Of a stretch of 44,245 nt of DNA, positions 25,516-33,687 are shown in pieces. Position 1 is the stretch's first letter, and every line of letters starts with the position of its first letter. The notes below the pieces were generated by a model. It did no database searches. It had not been told where the DNA came from and saw only the letters and a program-made list of their open reading frames with translations. Origin of the DNA: Oscillospiraceae bacterium (lineage in GTDB: Bacteria; Bacillota; Clostridia; Oscillospirales; Ruminococcaceae); contig JAHHUC010000008.1 in NCBI GenBank assembly GCA_020024215.1, positions 1 through 44,245 of the forward strand, written 5' to 3'. The translations under genes were made by a program, and so were the position numbers.

Positions 25516-27846
25516 ATGGATTTAATGTGCAGCAGATGCAAAGAGAGAATGGCTGTCATTTATGTCAGCAGCCTTGAGGACGGAAAGCCTGTAAACAAGG
25601 GCTACTGCCTTAAATGCGCAAAGGAGCTGAACATTCCTCAGGTGCAGCAGATGATAGACAGCCTTGGAATATCCGAGGATGATTTCGAAAATCTCTCAGA
25701 TCAGGTTATGGGACTTTTTGGGGAAAATGGGGATTTTTCTCCCGGAGGTGCAGCCTCAATGCCCCAGTTTATGCAGTATTTAAAGGACAAGATGAGCGAT
25801 CCTGAGGCCATGGAAGAGGCAGGTCAGGAGCTTATGGCAATTATGGGGCAGGATAAAGAGGACATGGAGCCAAAGGAGGCTAAGGATTCTTCCAAAGAAA
25901 GGAAGGACGTGAAATCCGAAAAGCCCAAGAGAAAAAAATTCAAGCATTTGGACAGCTTCTGTGAAAATCTTACAGAAAAGGCAAGAGAGGGCAAGCTGGA
26001 TAACATAGTCGGAAGAGATGATGAAATCTACCGCGTTATGCAGATTTTGAACCGCCGGCAGAAAAATAACCCCTGTCTCATAGGTGAGGCAGGAGTTGGA
26101 AAAACTGCCATTGCAGAGGGAATTGCTCAAAAGATGGCAGAGGGAAAAATTCCCCCCAGCCTTTATAAAAAGGAGCTTTACCTTTTGGATCTCACCTCAT
26201 TGGTTGCAGGAACACAGTTCAGAGGACAGTTTGAATCCAGAGTAAAGGGGCTTGTGGAGGAGATAAAGCAGGATGGAAACATCATACTTTTCATTGATGA
26301 GGTCCATTCCCTCATAGGCGCAGGAGATGCCGAGGGCTCCATGAATGCGGCCAACATTTTAAAGCCTGCGCTTTCAAGAGGCGAGATTCAGGTTATAGGC
26401 GCCACAACCTTTGATGAATACAGAAAATATATAGAAAAGGATTCCGCCTTAGAAAGAAGATTCCAGCCTGTCAAGGTGGGAGAGCCTTCCATAGATGATG
26501 CTGTAAAGGTGATTGAGGGCATAAAAAAATATTATGAGAATTTCCACAGGGTAAAAGTTAGCTACGATATAGCAAGGCGCTGTGTAACCATGAGCGAAAG
26601 GTATATCAACGACAGATTTTTGCCCGATAAGGCAATAGACCTTTTGGATGAGGCATGCTCCTGCTGCAATTTGGAAAACAAGGATTTGGCAGAATATGAA
26701 AGCAAAAACAGAGAGCTGGAGGATTTAAAGCAGCAGCAATCTGAGCTGGAAGGCCAGAAGGAGGTGGATTATGCCCGCCTTGCAGAGATTAAGTCCGAGA
26801 CTATCAAGCTAACTGATGAGATAAAGCTTCTTGAGCCTAAGGCGCTGGGCAAAGAGGTGAGCGTGGATGATTTGGCAAGGGTTGTGGAGCTTTGGACAGG
26901 AATACCTGCCACAAAGATAAAGGAAAGTGAGATTTCCAAGGTCCACTCCTTGGAGGATACACTTAAAAAATATATTGTGGGACAGGATGAGGCAATAAAG
27001 CTGGTTTCCGATGCTGTGAGAAGAACAAGGATACAGCTTTCAAATAAAAAGAGGCCGGCATCATTTATTTTTGTAGGCCCCACAGGTGTGGGAAAAACAG
27101 AGCTTGTCAGAAGGCTGGCAAACGAGCTTTTCTCAACAGCAGATCCGCTTATAAGGCTGGATATGTCAGAATATATGGAAAAGCACACCGCCTCTAAAAT
27201 TGTAGGCTCACCTCCCGGATATGTGGGCTATGACGAAGCAGGCCAGCTCACCGAGCAGGTGAGAAGGAGGCCCTATTCGGTTGTCCTTTTTGATGAGATA
27301 GAAAAGGCACACCCTGATGTTATGAATATTCTTCTGCAGATTTTGGATGAGGGAAGAATCACAGATTCCCACGGAAGAGTAGTCTCCTTTGAAAATACCG
27401 TAATTGTTATGACATCAAATGCAGGCTCCAACATAAAGGGCGGAGTTATGGGCTTTGACAAAACAGTTTCAGACATTGCAAGAGAAAAGGCAACCAAAGC
27501 TCTGTCAGAATTTTTAAGGCCTGAATTTCTTGCAAGAGTGGATGAGATTGTGGTGTTCAATCCCTTGGGCAAGGAGGAGTTCAAAAAGATAGCAGCTCTA
27601 ATGCTGGATGAGCTTAAAGAGCCATTGAATGAAAGAGGCATAAAATTCGGCTATACAGATGCTGTTGTCCGGTTTATTGCCGACAAGGCATCAGGCCACA
27701 ATTCCGGCGCAAGGGATGTGCGCCACACACTCAGAAGAGAGGTGGAGGATAAGCTCACACTTCTGCTTGTTGAAAACTATGAGAACAAGATTTCTCTTGT
27801 AAGTGCAGATGTCAAGGATAAAGAGGTTGTTCTCACAACCGCTTAA
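25516..27846 (+). CDS. ClpE-like AAA+ unfoldase with N-terminal zinc finger
   Basis: A 776-residue class I Clp ATPase. Residues 1-40 form a small zinc finger with Cys 5, 8, 31 and 34, as in ClpE. An acidic linker follows. AAA domain 1 has Walker A GEAGVGKT near 192-199. A coiled-coil middle region lies near 395-440. AAA domain 2 has Walker A GPTGVGKT near 522-529 and Walker B-type VVLFDEIEKAH near 590. It should unfold proteins for ClpP, which is not in this window. I start at ATG 25516, 12 nt after AAAGGA. A frame starting 13 codons earlier lacks a ribosome site. No CtsR-type operator is recognisable in the 265-nt upstream gap, and no strong promoter either. Confidence 0.88.
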   Translation: MDLMCSRCKERMAVIYVSSLEDGKPVNKGYCLKCAKELNIPQVQQMIDSLGISEDDFENLSDQVMGLFGENGDFSPGGAASMPQFMQYLKDKMSDPEAMEEAGQELMAIMGQDKEDMEPKEAKDSSKERKDVKSEKPKRKKFKHLDSFCENLTEKAREGKLDNIVGRDDEIYRVMQILNRRQKNNPCLIGEAGVGKTAIAEGIAQKMAEGKIPPSLYKKELYLLDLTSLVAGTQFRGQFESRVKGLVEEIKQDGNIILFIDEVHSLIGAGDAEGSMNAANILKPALSRGEIQVIGATTFDEYRKYIEKDSALERRFQPVKVGEPSIDDAVKVIEGIKKYYENFHRVKVSYDIARRCVTMSERYINDRFLPDKAIDLLDEACSCCNLENKDLAEYESKNRELEDLKQQQSELEGQKEVDYARLAEIKSETIKLTDEIKLLEPKALGKEVSVDDLARVVELWTGIPATKIKESEISKVHSLEDTLKKYIVGQDEAIKLVSDAVRRTRIQLSNKKRPASFIFVGPTGVGKTELVRRLANELFSTADPLIRLDMSEYMEKHTASKIVGSPPGYVGYDEAGQLTEQVRRRPYSVVLFDEIEKAHPDVMNILLQILDEGRITDSHGRVVSFENTVIVMTSNAGSNIKGGVMGFDKTVSDIAREKATKALSEFLRPEFLARVDEIVVFNPLGKEEFKKIAALMLDELKEPLNERGIKFGYTDAVVRFIADKASGHNSGARDVRHTLRREVEDKLTLLLVENYENKISLVSADVKDKEVVLTTA

Positions 27847-27871
27847 AGGATTGCAAAATAGCTGATATATC

Positions 27872-27916
27872 AAAAAAGGAGCCTGCTGTCTATGAAAATA
27901 GAGAGCAGGCTCCTTG
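27872..27916. terminator. Strong hairpin after the ClpE-like gene
   Basis: AAGGAGCCTGCT (27876-27887) pairs perfectly with AGCAGGCTCCTT (27904-27915). On the minus strand it is followed by TTTTTTG, a clear terminator for transcripts from the right. On the plus strand a short GGCTGTGCAGCTTTT follows, so it may also end the ClpE-like transcript. Confidence 0.7.
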
Positions 27917-28010
27917 GCTGTGCAGCTTTTAATATTTGTTTTGCCCATTAAGGCAATAAACGGCATTTTATTATATTTAAAGCTTCATTGAAGGCATTGT
28001 GCCTGCAATT

Positions 28011-28062
28011 TTTAAAAATGCCCCCATATTTGGGAATTATTTAATCCTGCATATGGGGGCAT
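28011..28062 (-). terminator. Terminator of the P-type ATPase gene
   Basis: TGCCCCCATAT (28019-28029) and ATATGGGGGCA (28051-28061) form an 11-bp stem. Reading the minus strand, five T residues follow directly. It lies 62 nt after the ATPase stop. Confidence 0.8.
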
Positions 28063-28123
28063 GGTCAAAGCTTAAATTTTCCTCTTTAAAAAGCAGCCTG
28101 AGGGAAATTTATGCTTGCATCGG

Positions 28124-30763
28124 TTAATTTTTTGAAAGCTTTTTTCTTTTTATCCATTTTGCAAATTCCACAACAGGTATCACAGAGACAGCCAAAGCCA
28201 TTGCAACCAGATATTCAACCAAGGAAATATGCTCAAAGCCAAAGGCATTGCTCAAAAATGGAACATAGATAACCATTGTTGTCAAAATAAGCGACAGGAG
28301 CATGGCGCCAAAGAGGAACAGGTTGTGTGTTTTAAGAGAGAATACGGATTTTATCTGTGACCTCATGTTGAAGCTGTGGAATATCTCAGCCATTGACATT
28401 GTTAAAAATGCCATTGTCATACCATCGGGGCTGTTGGCAATTTCCCACACACCGGATTCCATAAAGTGGCCTATAAAATAAGCTGACAGTGTGACCACAG
28501 AAACCAAAACTCCCTGATAGGCACAATCTGCACCCAAGCCCCCTGAAAATATGCCGTCCTTAGGATTTCGGGGCTTTCTCTTCATAATGTCGGGCTCTGC
28601 CTCCTCCAATCCGAGAGCCAATGCAGGGAAGCAGTCGGTGATAAGATTTATCCAAAGTATGTGAACGGGCTGCAAAATGGTAAAGCCCAGCATTGTGGCT
28701 GTGAAAATGGAAACAACCTCGGAAAGATTTGAGGAAAGCAGGAACTGTATTGCCTTTCGGATGTTGTCATAAATTCTTCTGCCTTCTCCCACTGCGCTTA
28801 CTATGGTTGCAAAGTTGTCATCTGCCAAAACCATATCAGCTACATTTTTTGTTACATCCGTGCCTGTTATGCCCATTCCGACGCCGATATCGGCAGATTT
28901 TATAGACGGTGCATCGTTGACTCCGTCACCTGTCATTGCTGTTATGCAGCCGCGCTTCTTCCAGGCATTTACTATTCTCACCTTATGCTCAGGCTGAACC
29001 CTTGCATAAACAGAATATTTGACTACATCGTTCTTAAAATCCTCATCGGAAATATCATCCAGCTCAGCTCCTGTTATTGCCTGAGAGGGGTCGTCGATTA
29101 TTCCCAGCTGCATGGCTATGGCAACGGCAGTATCCTTGTGGTCGCCTGTTATCATAATGGGCCTTATGGATGCTCCCTTGCACTCTGCAATGGCATCTGC
29201 AACCTCATCGCGCACAGGGTCAATCATTCCCTCAAGGCCTAAGAATACCAGCTCCTTTTCAAGATAAGCAGGTTCAAAGCTTTCGGGCATATCATCCCAG
29301 TACCTTGCTGCACCTGCCAGAACCCTAAGGGCCTTATCTGCCATATTTTTGTTTTGAAGAAGTATGCGATCCTTTATTTCTTCTGTCAGCGCAACTGCTT
29401 TTCCTTCCATAAGAGCCATTGTGCAGCATTTTAAAAGCTCATCGGGAGCGCCCTTTGTAAACTGGATTACTTTTCCGTCGGATGTCTTATGAACTGTGCT
29501 CATAAGCTTTCTCATGGAATCAAAGGGAGCCTCGCCCACTCTGGGATATTCGTTTTTAAGCTGAGGCTTTGCAAAGCCCTTGGAATTTGCAAAATTCACA
29601 AGTGCGTTTTCTGTCGGCTCTCCCACAGCATTTCCTGTCTCATCCAATTCCGAATCAGAGCAAAGGGCCATAGCTCTTGCAAGAAGCTGTTCATCCTCTG
29701 AATAGGTGTCAACCACAGTCATTTTGTTCTGTGGGAGGGTGCCTGTTTTATCAGAGCATATAATCTGTGTGCAGCCTAATGTTTCCACTGCTGTGAGTTT
29801 TCTTATAACCGCATTTCTGCGTGACATCTTTGTGACGCCTATTGAAAGAACAATTGTTACAACTGCTGAAAGTCCCTCCGGTATGGCTGCAACTGCCAAA
29901 GAAACAGCAACCATAAAGGAATCAAGCACAGCGCTTCCTGTCAGTGTTCCTGCTTGCAGCACGCTGACACCGAAGATGACTGCACATATTGCAAGAACTA
30001 TCCATGTCAGCACCTTGCTTAGCTTTGCAAGCTGATTTTGAAGAGGTGTTTTTCCGTCCTTAGCCTGACTTATGGCATCTGCTATTTTTCCCATTTCGGT
30101 TTTCATGCCTGTTGCAACAACCACTGCCCTGCCTCTTCCGTAGGCGATGGAGCTGCCCATATAAAGCATATTGCTTCTGTCGCCTAAGGGCACTGATTTT
30201 CCGTCGGGATTTGCTATTTCGTTTTCATTTTTATTAACAGGCACCGATTCGCCTGTTAAGGCGGATTCCTCTGCTTTAAGGCTGGCAGCTTCCAAAATTC
30301 TTGAATCTGCCGGAACTGCGTCACCTGATTCCAGAACTATCACATCGCCTACAACAAGATCCTCACTGTTTATCTGGCGGAGTATTCCGTTTCGCAAAAC
30401 CTTGCTTGTCGCCTTTGACATCTCATTGAGCGCTTCAATTGCCTTTTCTGCCTTGCTCTCTTGAAGAACACCCAGCACTGCGTTGAGCACCACCACAAAG
30501 AGTATGATGAATACGTCTGTAAACGGCTCACCTGCATACATGCTTGTAACAGCCGATATTCCGGCTGCTGACAGCAGAATGATGATCATGGGGTCTGCAA
30601 GCTGGGAGAGAAATCTCTTGATGAGGGGAACTTTTTTGGCATCTACCAGCTTGTTTTTGCCGTTTTCCTCAAGACGCCTTGCAGCTTCTGAATCCTGCAA
30701 GCCGCTGTCATGGGAACAGACCTCGGATAATACCTCTTTGGAGGAATGTAAATAATGATCCAT
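28124..30763 (-). CDS. P-type cation-transporting ATPase, PMCA-like (probably Mn2+/Ca2+ efflux)
   Basis: An 879-residue P2-type ATPase. Order: N-terminal actuator region with LTGESVPVNK near 155, membrane segment with PEGLSAVVTIVLS (the ion-site PEGL motif) near 300-312, phosphorylation site DKTGT at Asp 338, and hinge MTGDGVNDAP near 615. Several C-terminal membrane segments follow, with NLITDCFPALALG. By family it would export Ca2+, but a yybP-ykoY Mn2+ riboswitch in its leader points to Mn2+ as a physiological substrate. The signature reads DKTGTLP rather than DKTGTLT (Pro 344). Start ATG 30763 has AAGGAG 8 nt upstream. The frame remains open far upstream through the riboswitch, but that is not coding. 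Confidence 0.92.
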   Translation of the reverse strand: MDHYLHSSKEVLSEVCSHDSGLQDSEAARRLEENGKNKLVDAKKVPLIKRFLSQLADPMIIILLSAAGISAVTSMYAGEPFTDVFIILFVVVLNAVLGVLQESKAEKAIEALNEMSKATSKVLRNGILRQINSEDLVVGDVIVLESGDAVPADSRILEAASLKAEESALTGESVPVNKNENEIANPDGKSVPLGDRSNMLYMGSSIAYGRGRAVVVATGMKTEMGKIADAISQAKDGKTPLQNQLAKLSKVLTWIVLAICAVIFGVSVLQAGTLTGSAVLDSFMVAVSLAVAAIPEGLSAVVTIVLSIGVTKMSRRNAVIRKLTAVETLGCTQIICSDKTGTLPQNKMTVVDTYSEDEQLLARAMALCSDSELDETGNAVGEPTENALVNFANSKGFAKPQLKNEYPRVGEAPFDSMRKLMSTVHKTSDGKVIQFTKGAPDELLKCCTMALMEGKAVALTEEIKDRILLQNKNMADKALRVLAGAARYWDDMPESFEPAYLEKELVFLGLEGMIDPVRDEVADAIAECKGASIRPIMITGDHKDTAVAIAMQLGIIDDPSQAITGAELDDISDEDFKNDVVKYSVYARVQPEHKVRIVNAWKKRGCITAMTGDGVNDAPSIKSADIGVGMGITGTDVTKNVADMVLADDNFATIVSAVGEGRRIYDNIRKAIQFLLSSNLSEVVSIFTATMLGFTILQPVHILWINLITDCFPALALGLEEAEPDIMKRKPRNPKDGIFSGGLGADCAYQGVLVSVVTLSAYFIGHFMESGVWEIANSPDGMTMAFLTMSMAEIFHSFNMRSQIKSVFSLKTHNLFLFGAMLLSLILTTMVIYVPFLSNAFGFEHISLVEYLVAMALAVSVIPVVEFAKWIKRKKLSKN

Positions 30764-30835
30764 TTTTATTCTCCTTATAAAAATATTATGGCATTTATTT
30801 TTTCTCAGATACACTGAAACCACAGATCCTGATAA

Positions 30836-30875
30836 TAAAAAAGGACCTATGCACAGCCTACGCCATGCACAAGTC
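30836..30875 (-). terminator. Riboswitch-controlled intrinsic terminator
   Basis: On the minus strand, GACTTGTGCAT (30875-30865) pairs with GTGCATAGGTC (30854-30844) over 11 positions including G-U pairs. The loop has 10 nt and a CTTTTTT tract follows. Its 5' arm contains the 3' strand of aptamer P1, so aptamer folding and termination exclude each other, as in an ON switch. Confidence 0.75.
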
Positions 30876-30982
30876 TCATTCTCAAGGCTAAGCGACCTTT
30901 TAGTCAAACCAGATACAGACCAATCTGTAACATGCTTGTTGATTTGACACGCCGAGAAGGCGTTAAATTACTCCCTTTGTGC
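30867..30982 (-). ncRNA. yybP-ykoY family Mn2+ riboswitch
   Basis: On the minus strand the RNA starts GCACAAAGGGAGTAA and ends AATGAGACTTGTGC. These are the two conserved yybP-ykoY ends (GGGAGTAG-like and TGAGAC-like), closed by P1 GCACAA/TTGTGC. Internal helices are visible: AACGCC/GGCGT and GTCAAA/TTTGAC. Its position before a P-type cation ATPase fits the class, which binds Mn2+ and usually activates exporters. The call is made from motifs by eye. A covariance-model hit would settle it. Confidence 0.8.
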
Positions 30983-30989
30983 TTATTCG

Positions 30990-31018
30990 ATTCTAACATC
31001 ATTTTAAAATCAAGTCAA
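30990..31018 (-). promoter_or_regulatory. Sigma-A promoter of the Mn2+ riboswitch-ATPase transcript
   Basis: Minus strand TTGACT (31018-31013), a 17-nt spacer and TAGAAT (30995-30990) with an extended TGT just ahead. The predicted start near 30983 coincides with the first base of aptamer P1. Confidence 0.8.
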
Positions 31019-31171
31019 GAATTTAATGTTAAAATTACTTTAAGAATAACAAAATTTCAATCTTTGCCAAGCGGTCATAAATTCCTCTTTATGGGGAAGA
31101 ATAAGGTGCAGATTTCTGCTTTGCGGCAGTTATGTGAGAAAATCATTTGACAATATTTTGCACCTAAAGGG

Positions 31172-31200
31172 TTGATATAAAAGTTAATGGGTGCTACAAT
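31172..31200 (+). promoter_or_regulatory. Sigma-A promoter of pta
   Basis: TTGATA (31172-31177), a 17-nt spacer and TACAAT (31195-31200) with an extended TGC. ACAATATTTT occurs twice (31150-31159 and 31196-31205) and GCACC/GGTGC flanks the -35, which could form an operator. No known regulator motif is matched. Confidence 0.75.
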
Positions 31201-31250
31201 ATTTTCATTGAGTCTCACAGAATTTTAAGTTGAATAAGGAGAAGATACCA

Positions 31251-32249
31251 ATGTTCGAAAATCTCATTGAAATTTTGAGAAACAACCCCCGCAAAATAGT
31301 TTACACAGAGGGACATGATGCAAGGATACTTGAATCTGCCGCAAGACTTAAAAGGGAAGGCTTTCTCACACCTGTACTTATAGGAAATGTTAAGGAGGTT
31401 AAAGAAAACGCTCAAAAGGGCGGCTTTGATATTGATGGTCTGGAGATAATCGACCCTGCTGATTATGAGGCCATGGATGAAATGGTGGAAAAAATGGTGG
31501 AATTGAGAAAGGGCAAGATGACAGCTGAGGACTGCCGTGCAAGCCTTATGAAGGGCAACTATTTCGGAACCATGCTGGTGAAAATGGGCAAGGCCGACTG
31601 TCTTTTGGGCGGAGCCACATATTCCACAGCAGATACAGTTCGCCCTGCCCTTCAGCTTATCAAAACAAAGCCCGGCAGCACACTTGTTTCCTCCTGCTTC
31701 ATTTTGGCAAGAGGGGATGAAAGAATAGTTATGGGTGACTGCGCTATAAACATTTCCTATGAGGACAAGCTGGATAAGGAGGGAAATGTTGTTCAGACAG
31801 CCTCTGCACAGCTGGCAGAGGTGGCTGTTGAAACAGAGAAAACAGCTAAGAAATTCGGCATTGACCCAAAGGTTGCAATGCTTTCCTTCTCTACACACGG
31901 CTCCGGCAAGGGACCTATGGTAGATATGGTAAGAAATGCCACAGAGCTTGTCAAGCAGCAGCACCCCGAAATCAAGATCGACGGAGAGATGCAGTTTGAT
32001 GCTGCTGTTTCACCTGTTGTCGGACAGCTTAAATTCCCAAATTCACCTGTTGCAGGCTATGCCAACACATTTATCTTCCCCGAAATTCAGTCCGGAAATA
32101 TCGGATATAAGATAGCGCAGCGCTTAGGAGGCTTTGATGCCTACGGACCTATTCTTCAGGGGCTTAATGCACCCATCAACGATTTAAGCCGCGGCTGCAA
32201 TGCAGATGAGGTTTACAATATGTCCGTCATCACAGCTGCTTTAGCTTAA
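31251..32249 (+). CDS. pta: Phosphate acetyltransferase
   Basis: A 332-residue short-type Pta of normal length. Family marks are KIVYTEGHDARILESAARL near 16-34, then GGATYSTADTVRPALQ near 122-137, LSFSTHGSGKGP near 205-216, and NTFIFPEIQSGNIGYK near 268-283. It interconverts acetyl-CoA and acetyl phosphate for ATP formation by acetate fermentation. The start ATG 31251 follows AAGGAG by 9 nt. A frame starting seven codons earlier includes that site and is rejected. The usual partner ackA is not adjacent, so it must lie elsewhere. Confidence 0.95.
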   Translation: MFENLIEILRNNPRKIVYTEGHDARILESAARLKREGFLTPVLIGNVKEVKENAQKGGFDIDGLEIIDPADYEAMDEMVEKMVELRKGKMTAEDCRASLMKGNYFGTMLVKMGKADCLLGGATYSTADTVRPALQLIKTKPGSTLVSSCFILARGDERIVMGDCAINISYEDKLDKEGNVVQTASAQLAEVAVETEKTAKKFGIDPKVAMLSFSTHGSGKGPMVDMVRNATELVKQQHPEIKIDGEMQFDAAVSPVVGQLKFPNSPVAGYANTFIFPEIQSGNIGYKIAQRLGGFDAYGPILQGLNAPINDLSRGCNADEVYNMSVITAALA

Positions 32250-32280
32250 ACAGGCGCTGTTTCTTAAAATTTAAAGAGTA

Positions 32281-32309
32281 AAAAAAGCAGGCTTTTTGCC
32301 TGCTTTTTT
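32281..32309. terminator. Bidirectional terminator between pta and the membrane-protein gene
   Basis: AAAAAAGCAGGC (32281-32292), a five-T loop, then GCCTGCTTTTTT. The symmetrical A and T tracts allow use on both strands by the convergent genes. Confidence 0.9.
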
Positions 32310-32319
32310 ATGATAATAT

Positions 32320-33474
32320 CTATTTTTTCAACTCCGATTTATTGACCTTTTCCAACATTCCTCTTAATACTGTAATATCCTTTGGAGCAATACCCTCAAC
32401 GTGGCTGCTGCACCTGTTTCCTAAAAGTATTTCCAGCTTATCCTTTTGGGAAAGTGCATTGCTTGAATCAGGAAAATAAAATATAAAGGGCTTTATTGTA
32501 CTTGGCATTATCACATAATGCTCTGTGAATGTGATGTCCTTGATCCTATAAGGCGGGTTTTCCTCACTGTAATATTCCTGACAGAACTCCCTTCGGCGGA
32601 TCTGTGGATCGTCCCATTTTTCCATTTGGCGCATTGCAGGCAATGTGGACGGAAATATTATTCTCATTGCTGCAAACAGCGCAGGCAGACTCAAAACAGC
32701 CAAAAAACCTATTGTCATAGGACTTATGCCGTTTTTTATTGCATCTGTGATAATTATAATGCCCAGTATAGAAAGCAATGGGATCATGGCGTATAAAAAT
32801 ACCCTGTGGCCGCGCAGAAGAAGCTTTGCTATGCACTTTTTGCACTTTTTATCATCATCTTCAATGCCGGCAAGGTTCTCAGTGTCAGCATGATCTCTGA
32901 AAATATTTCTCCACACAACTACCATAATATCAAGAAGCGACTGCATTGTTATGGATATAAGGCTGTATGTGTACCAGATGACTGCTTTTTCACTCATCTG
33001 ATAGGACAACGGCAGAAATTCTCCAAAGGCAAAATACAGCGTTCCCAAAAGGCCGGATACATAAAGACCTATGCACACCAGATCGCCCGGCAACAGAATA
33101 ATTGATTTAACGCCTTTGGTCCATTTCCTTATAAAAAACGAGAGTATGGGGAATATGACCAAAACTGCTGCTGCCTCTTTTAAAAATCGCTTCTGTTGTA
33201 AAAATAAAATAAGACCTTCTATGTCCTTAAATCCGCCTCCTAAAAATGAACCTCCCAGCATTACATCCATAAAGGCATATGTTATGGCAAATACCATAGG
33301 GGCTAATGAAAGCAGCACCTGTTCATATAGGCTGCGCCTTTTGACGCTCAGGCAGATGGTTATGCAGGCAGCTGCAGACTGAAGGATGATTTTTATAAAA
33401 ACCAAAATAAAGGAAAAATCCACAACAGGCCGGGTTTGGGATATATAATCGGTCAAAAGTTCATATATAGCCAT
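32320..33474 (-). CDS. Multi-pass membrane protein of unknown function, divergent from the chaperone cassette
   Basis: A 384-residue protein with about seven hydrophobic segments in residues 15-300 (for example FSFILVFIKIILQSAAACI, then VFLYAMIPLLSILGIIIIT). A central cytoplasmic-type loop is rich in Asp and Lys (GIEDDDKKCKKC near 200-212). A soluble C-terminal part of about 85 residues (near 300-384) contains an ITFTEHYVIM-type beta segment. I recognise no family. It is read divergently from the DUF1266-HscC-J protein genes with 213 nt between, both sides having promoters, which suggests but does not prove a shared function. Start at ATG 33474 with AAGGGG 8 nt upstream. Confidence 0.75.
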   Translation of the reverse strand: MAIYELLTDYISQTRPVVDFSFILVFIKIILQSAAACITICLSVKRRSLYEQVLLSLAPMVFAITYAFMDVMLGGSFLGGGFKDIEGLILFLQQKRFLKEAAAVLVIFPILSFFIRKWTKGVKSIILLPGDLVCIGLYVSGLLGTLYFAFGEFLPLSYQMSEKAVIWYTYSLISITMQSLLDIMVVVWRNIFRDHADTENLAGIEDDDKKCKKCIAKLLLRGHRVFLYAMIPLLSILGIIIITDAIKNGISPMTIGFLAVLSLPALFAAMRIIFPSTLPAMRQMEKWDDPQIRRREFCQEYYSEENPPYRIKDITFTEHYVIMPSTIKPFIFYFPDSSNALSQKDKLEILLGNRCSSHVEGIAPKDITVLRGMLEKVNKSELKK

Positions 33475-33516
33475 AATGTCTTGCCCCTTCTTTTTTACAA
33501 AATCTAAATTTAAGAC

Positions 33517-33525
33517 ATTATATCA
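33517..33525 (-). promoter_or_regulatory. Extended -10 promoter of the divergent membrane-protein gene
   Basis: On the minus strand TGA precedes TATAAT (33522-33517), an extended -10. No good -35 is found at 17 nt. Confidence 0.5.
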
Positions 33526-33620
33526 TGATTTTTCACTTTATTCCATAGCTGATGCCTTTTCTGATTCTGAGTTCTTTGCAGCTCTTAAAGAGGCAAAAGG
33601 GCAGGGCGGTCTTTTGGGTA

Positions 33621-33650
33621 TTGCCTTTCTATTTTATTTTGGGATATAAT
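33621..33650 (+). promoter_or_regulatory. Sigma-A promoter of the DUF1266-HscC-J protein operon
   Basis: TTGCCT (33621-33626), an 18-nt spacer and TATAAT (33645-33650), 37 nt before the proposed DUF1266 start at 33688. Confidence 0.6.
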
Positions 33651-33687
33651 AAACCCATATTTAAGTCCTGTTAAGAGGTGAGCAATA

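Noticed and set aside
30764..30907. 48-residue N-terminal extension of the P-type ATPase
   Set aside because: It runs through the riboswitch terminator. The ATG at 30763 has AAGGAG and matches the usual family start.
30932..31150. 72-codon plus-strand ORF before pta
   Set aside because: It overlaps the Mn2+ riboswitch and its promoter on the other strand and has no ribosome site, so it is best read as chance.
31147..31152. TTGACA as the -35 of pta
   Set aside because: No -10 lies at 16-18 nt. The TTGATA/TACAAT pair 25 bases later has perfect spacing.
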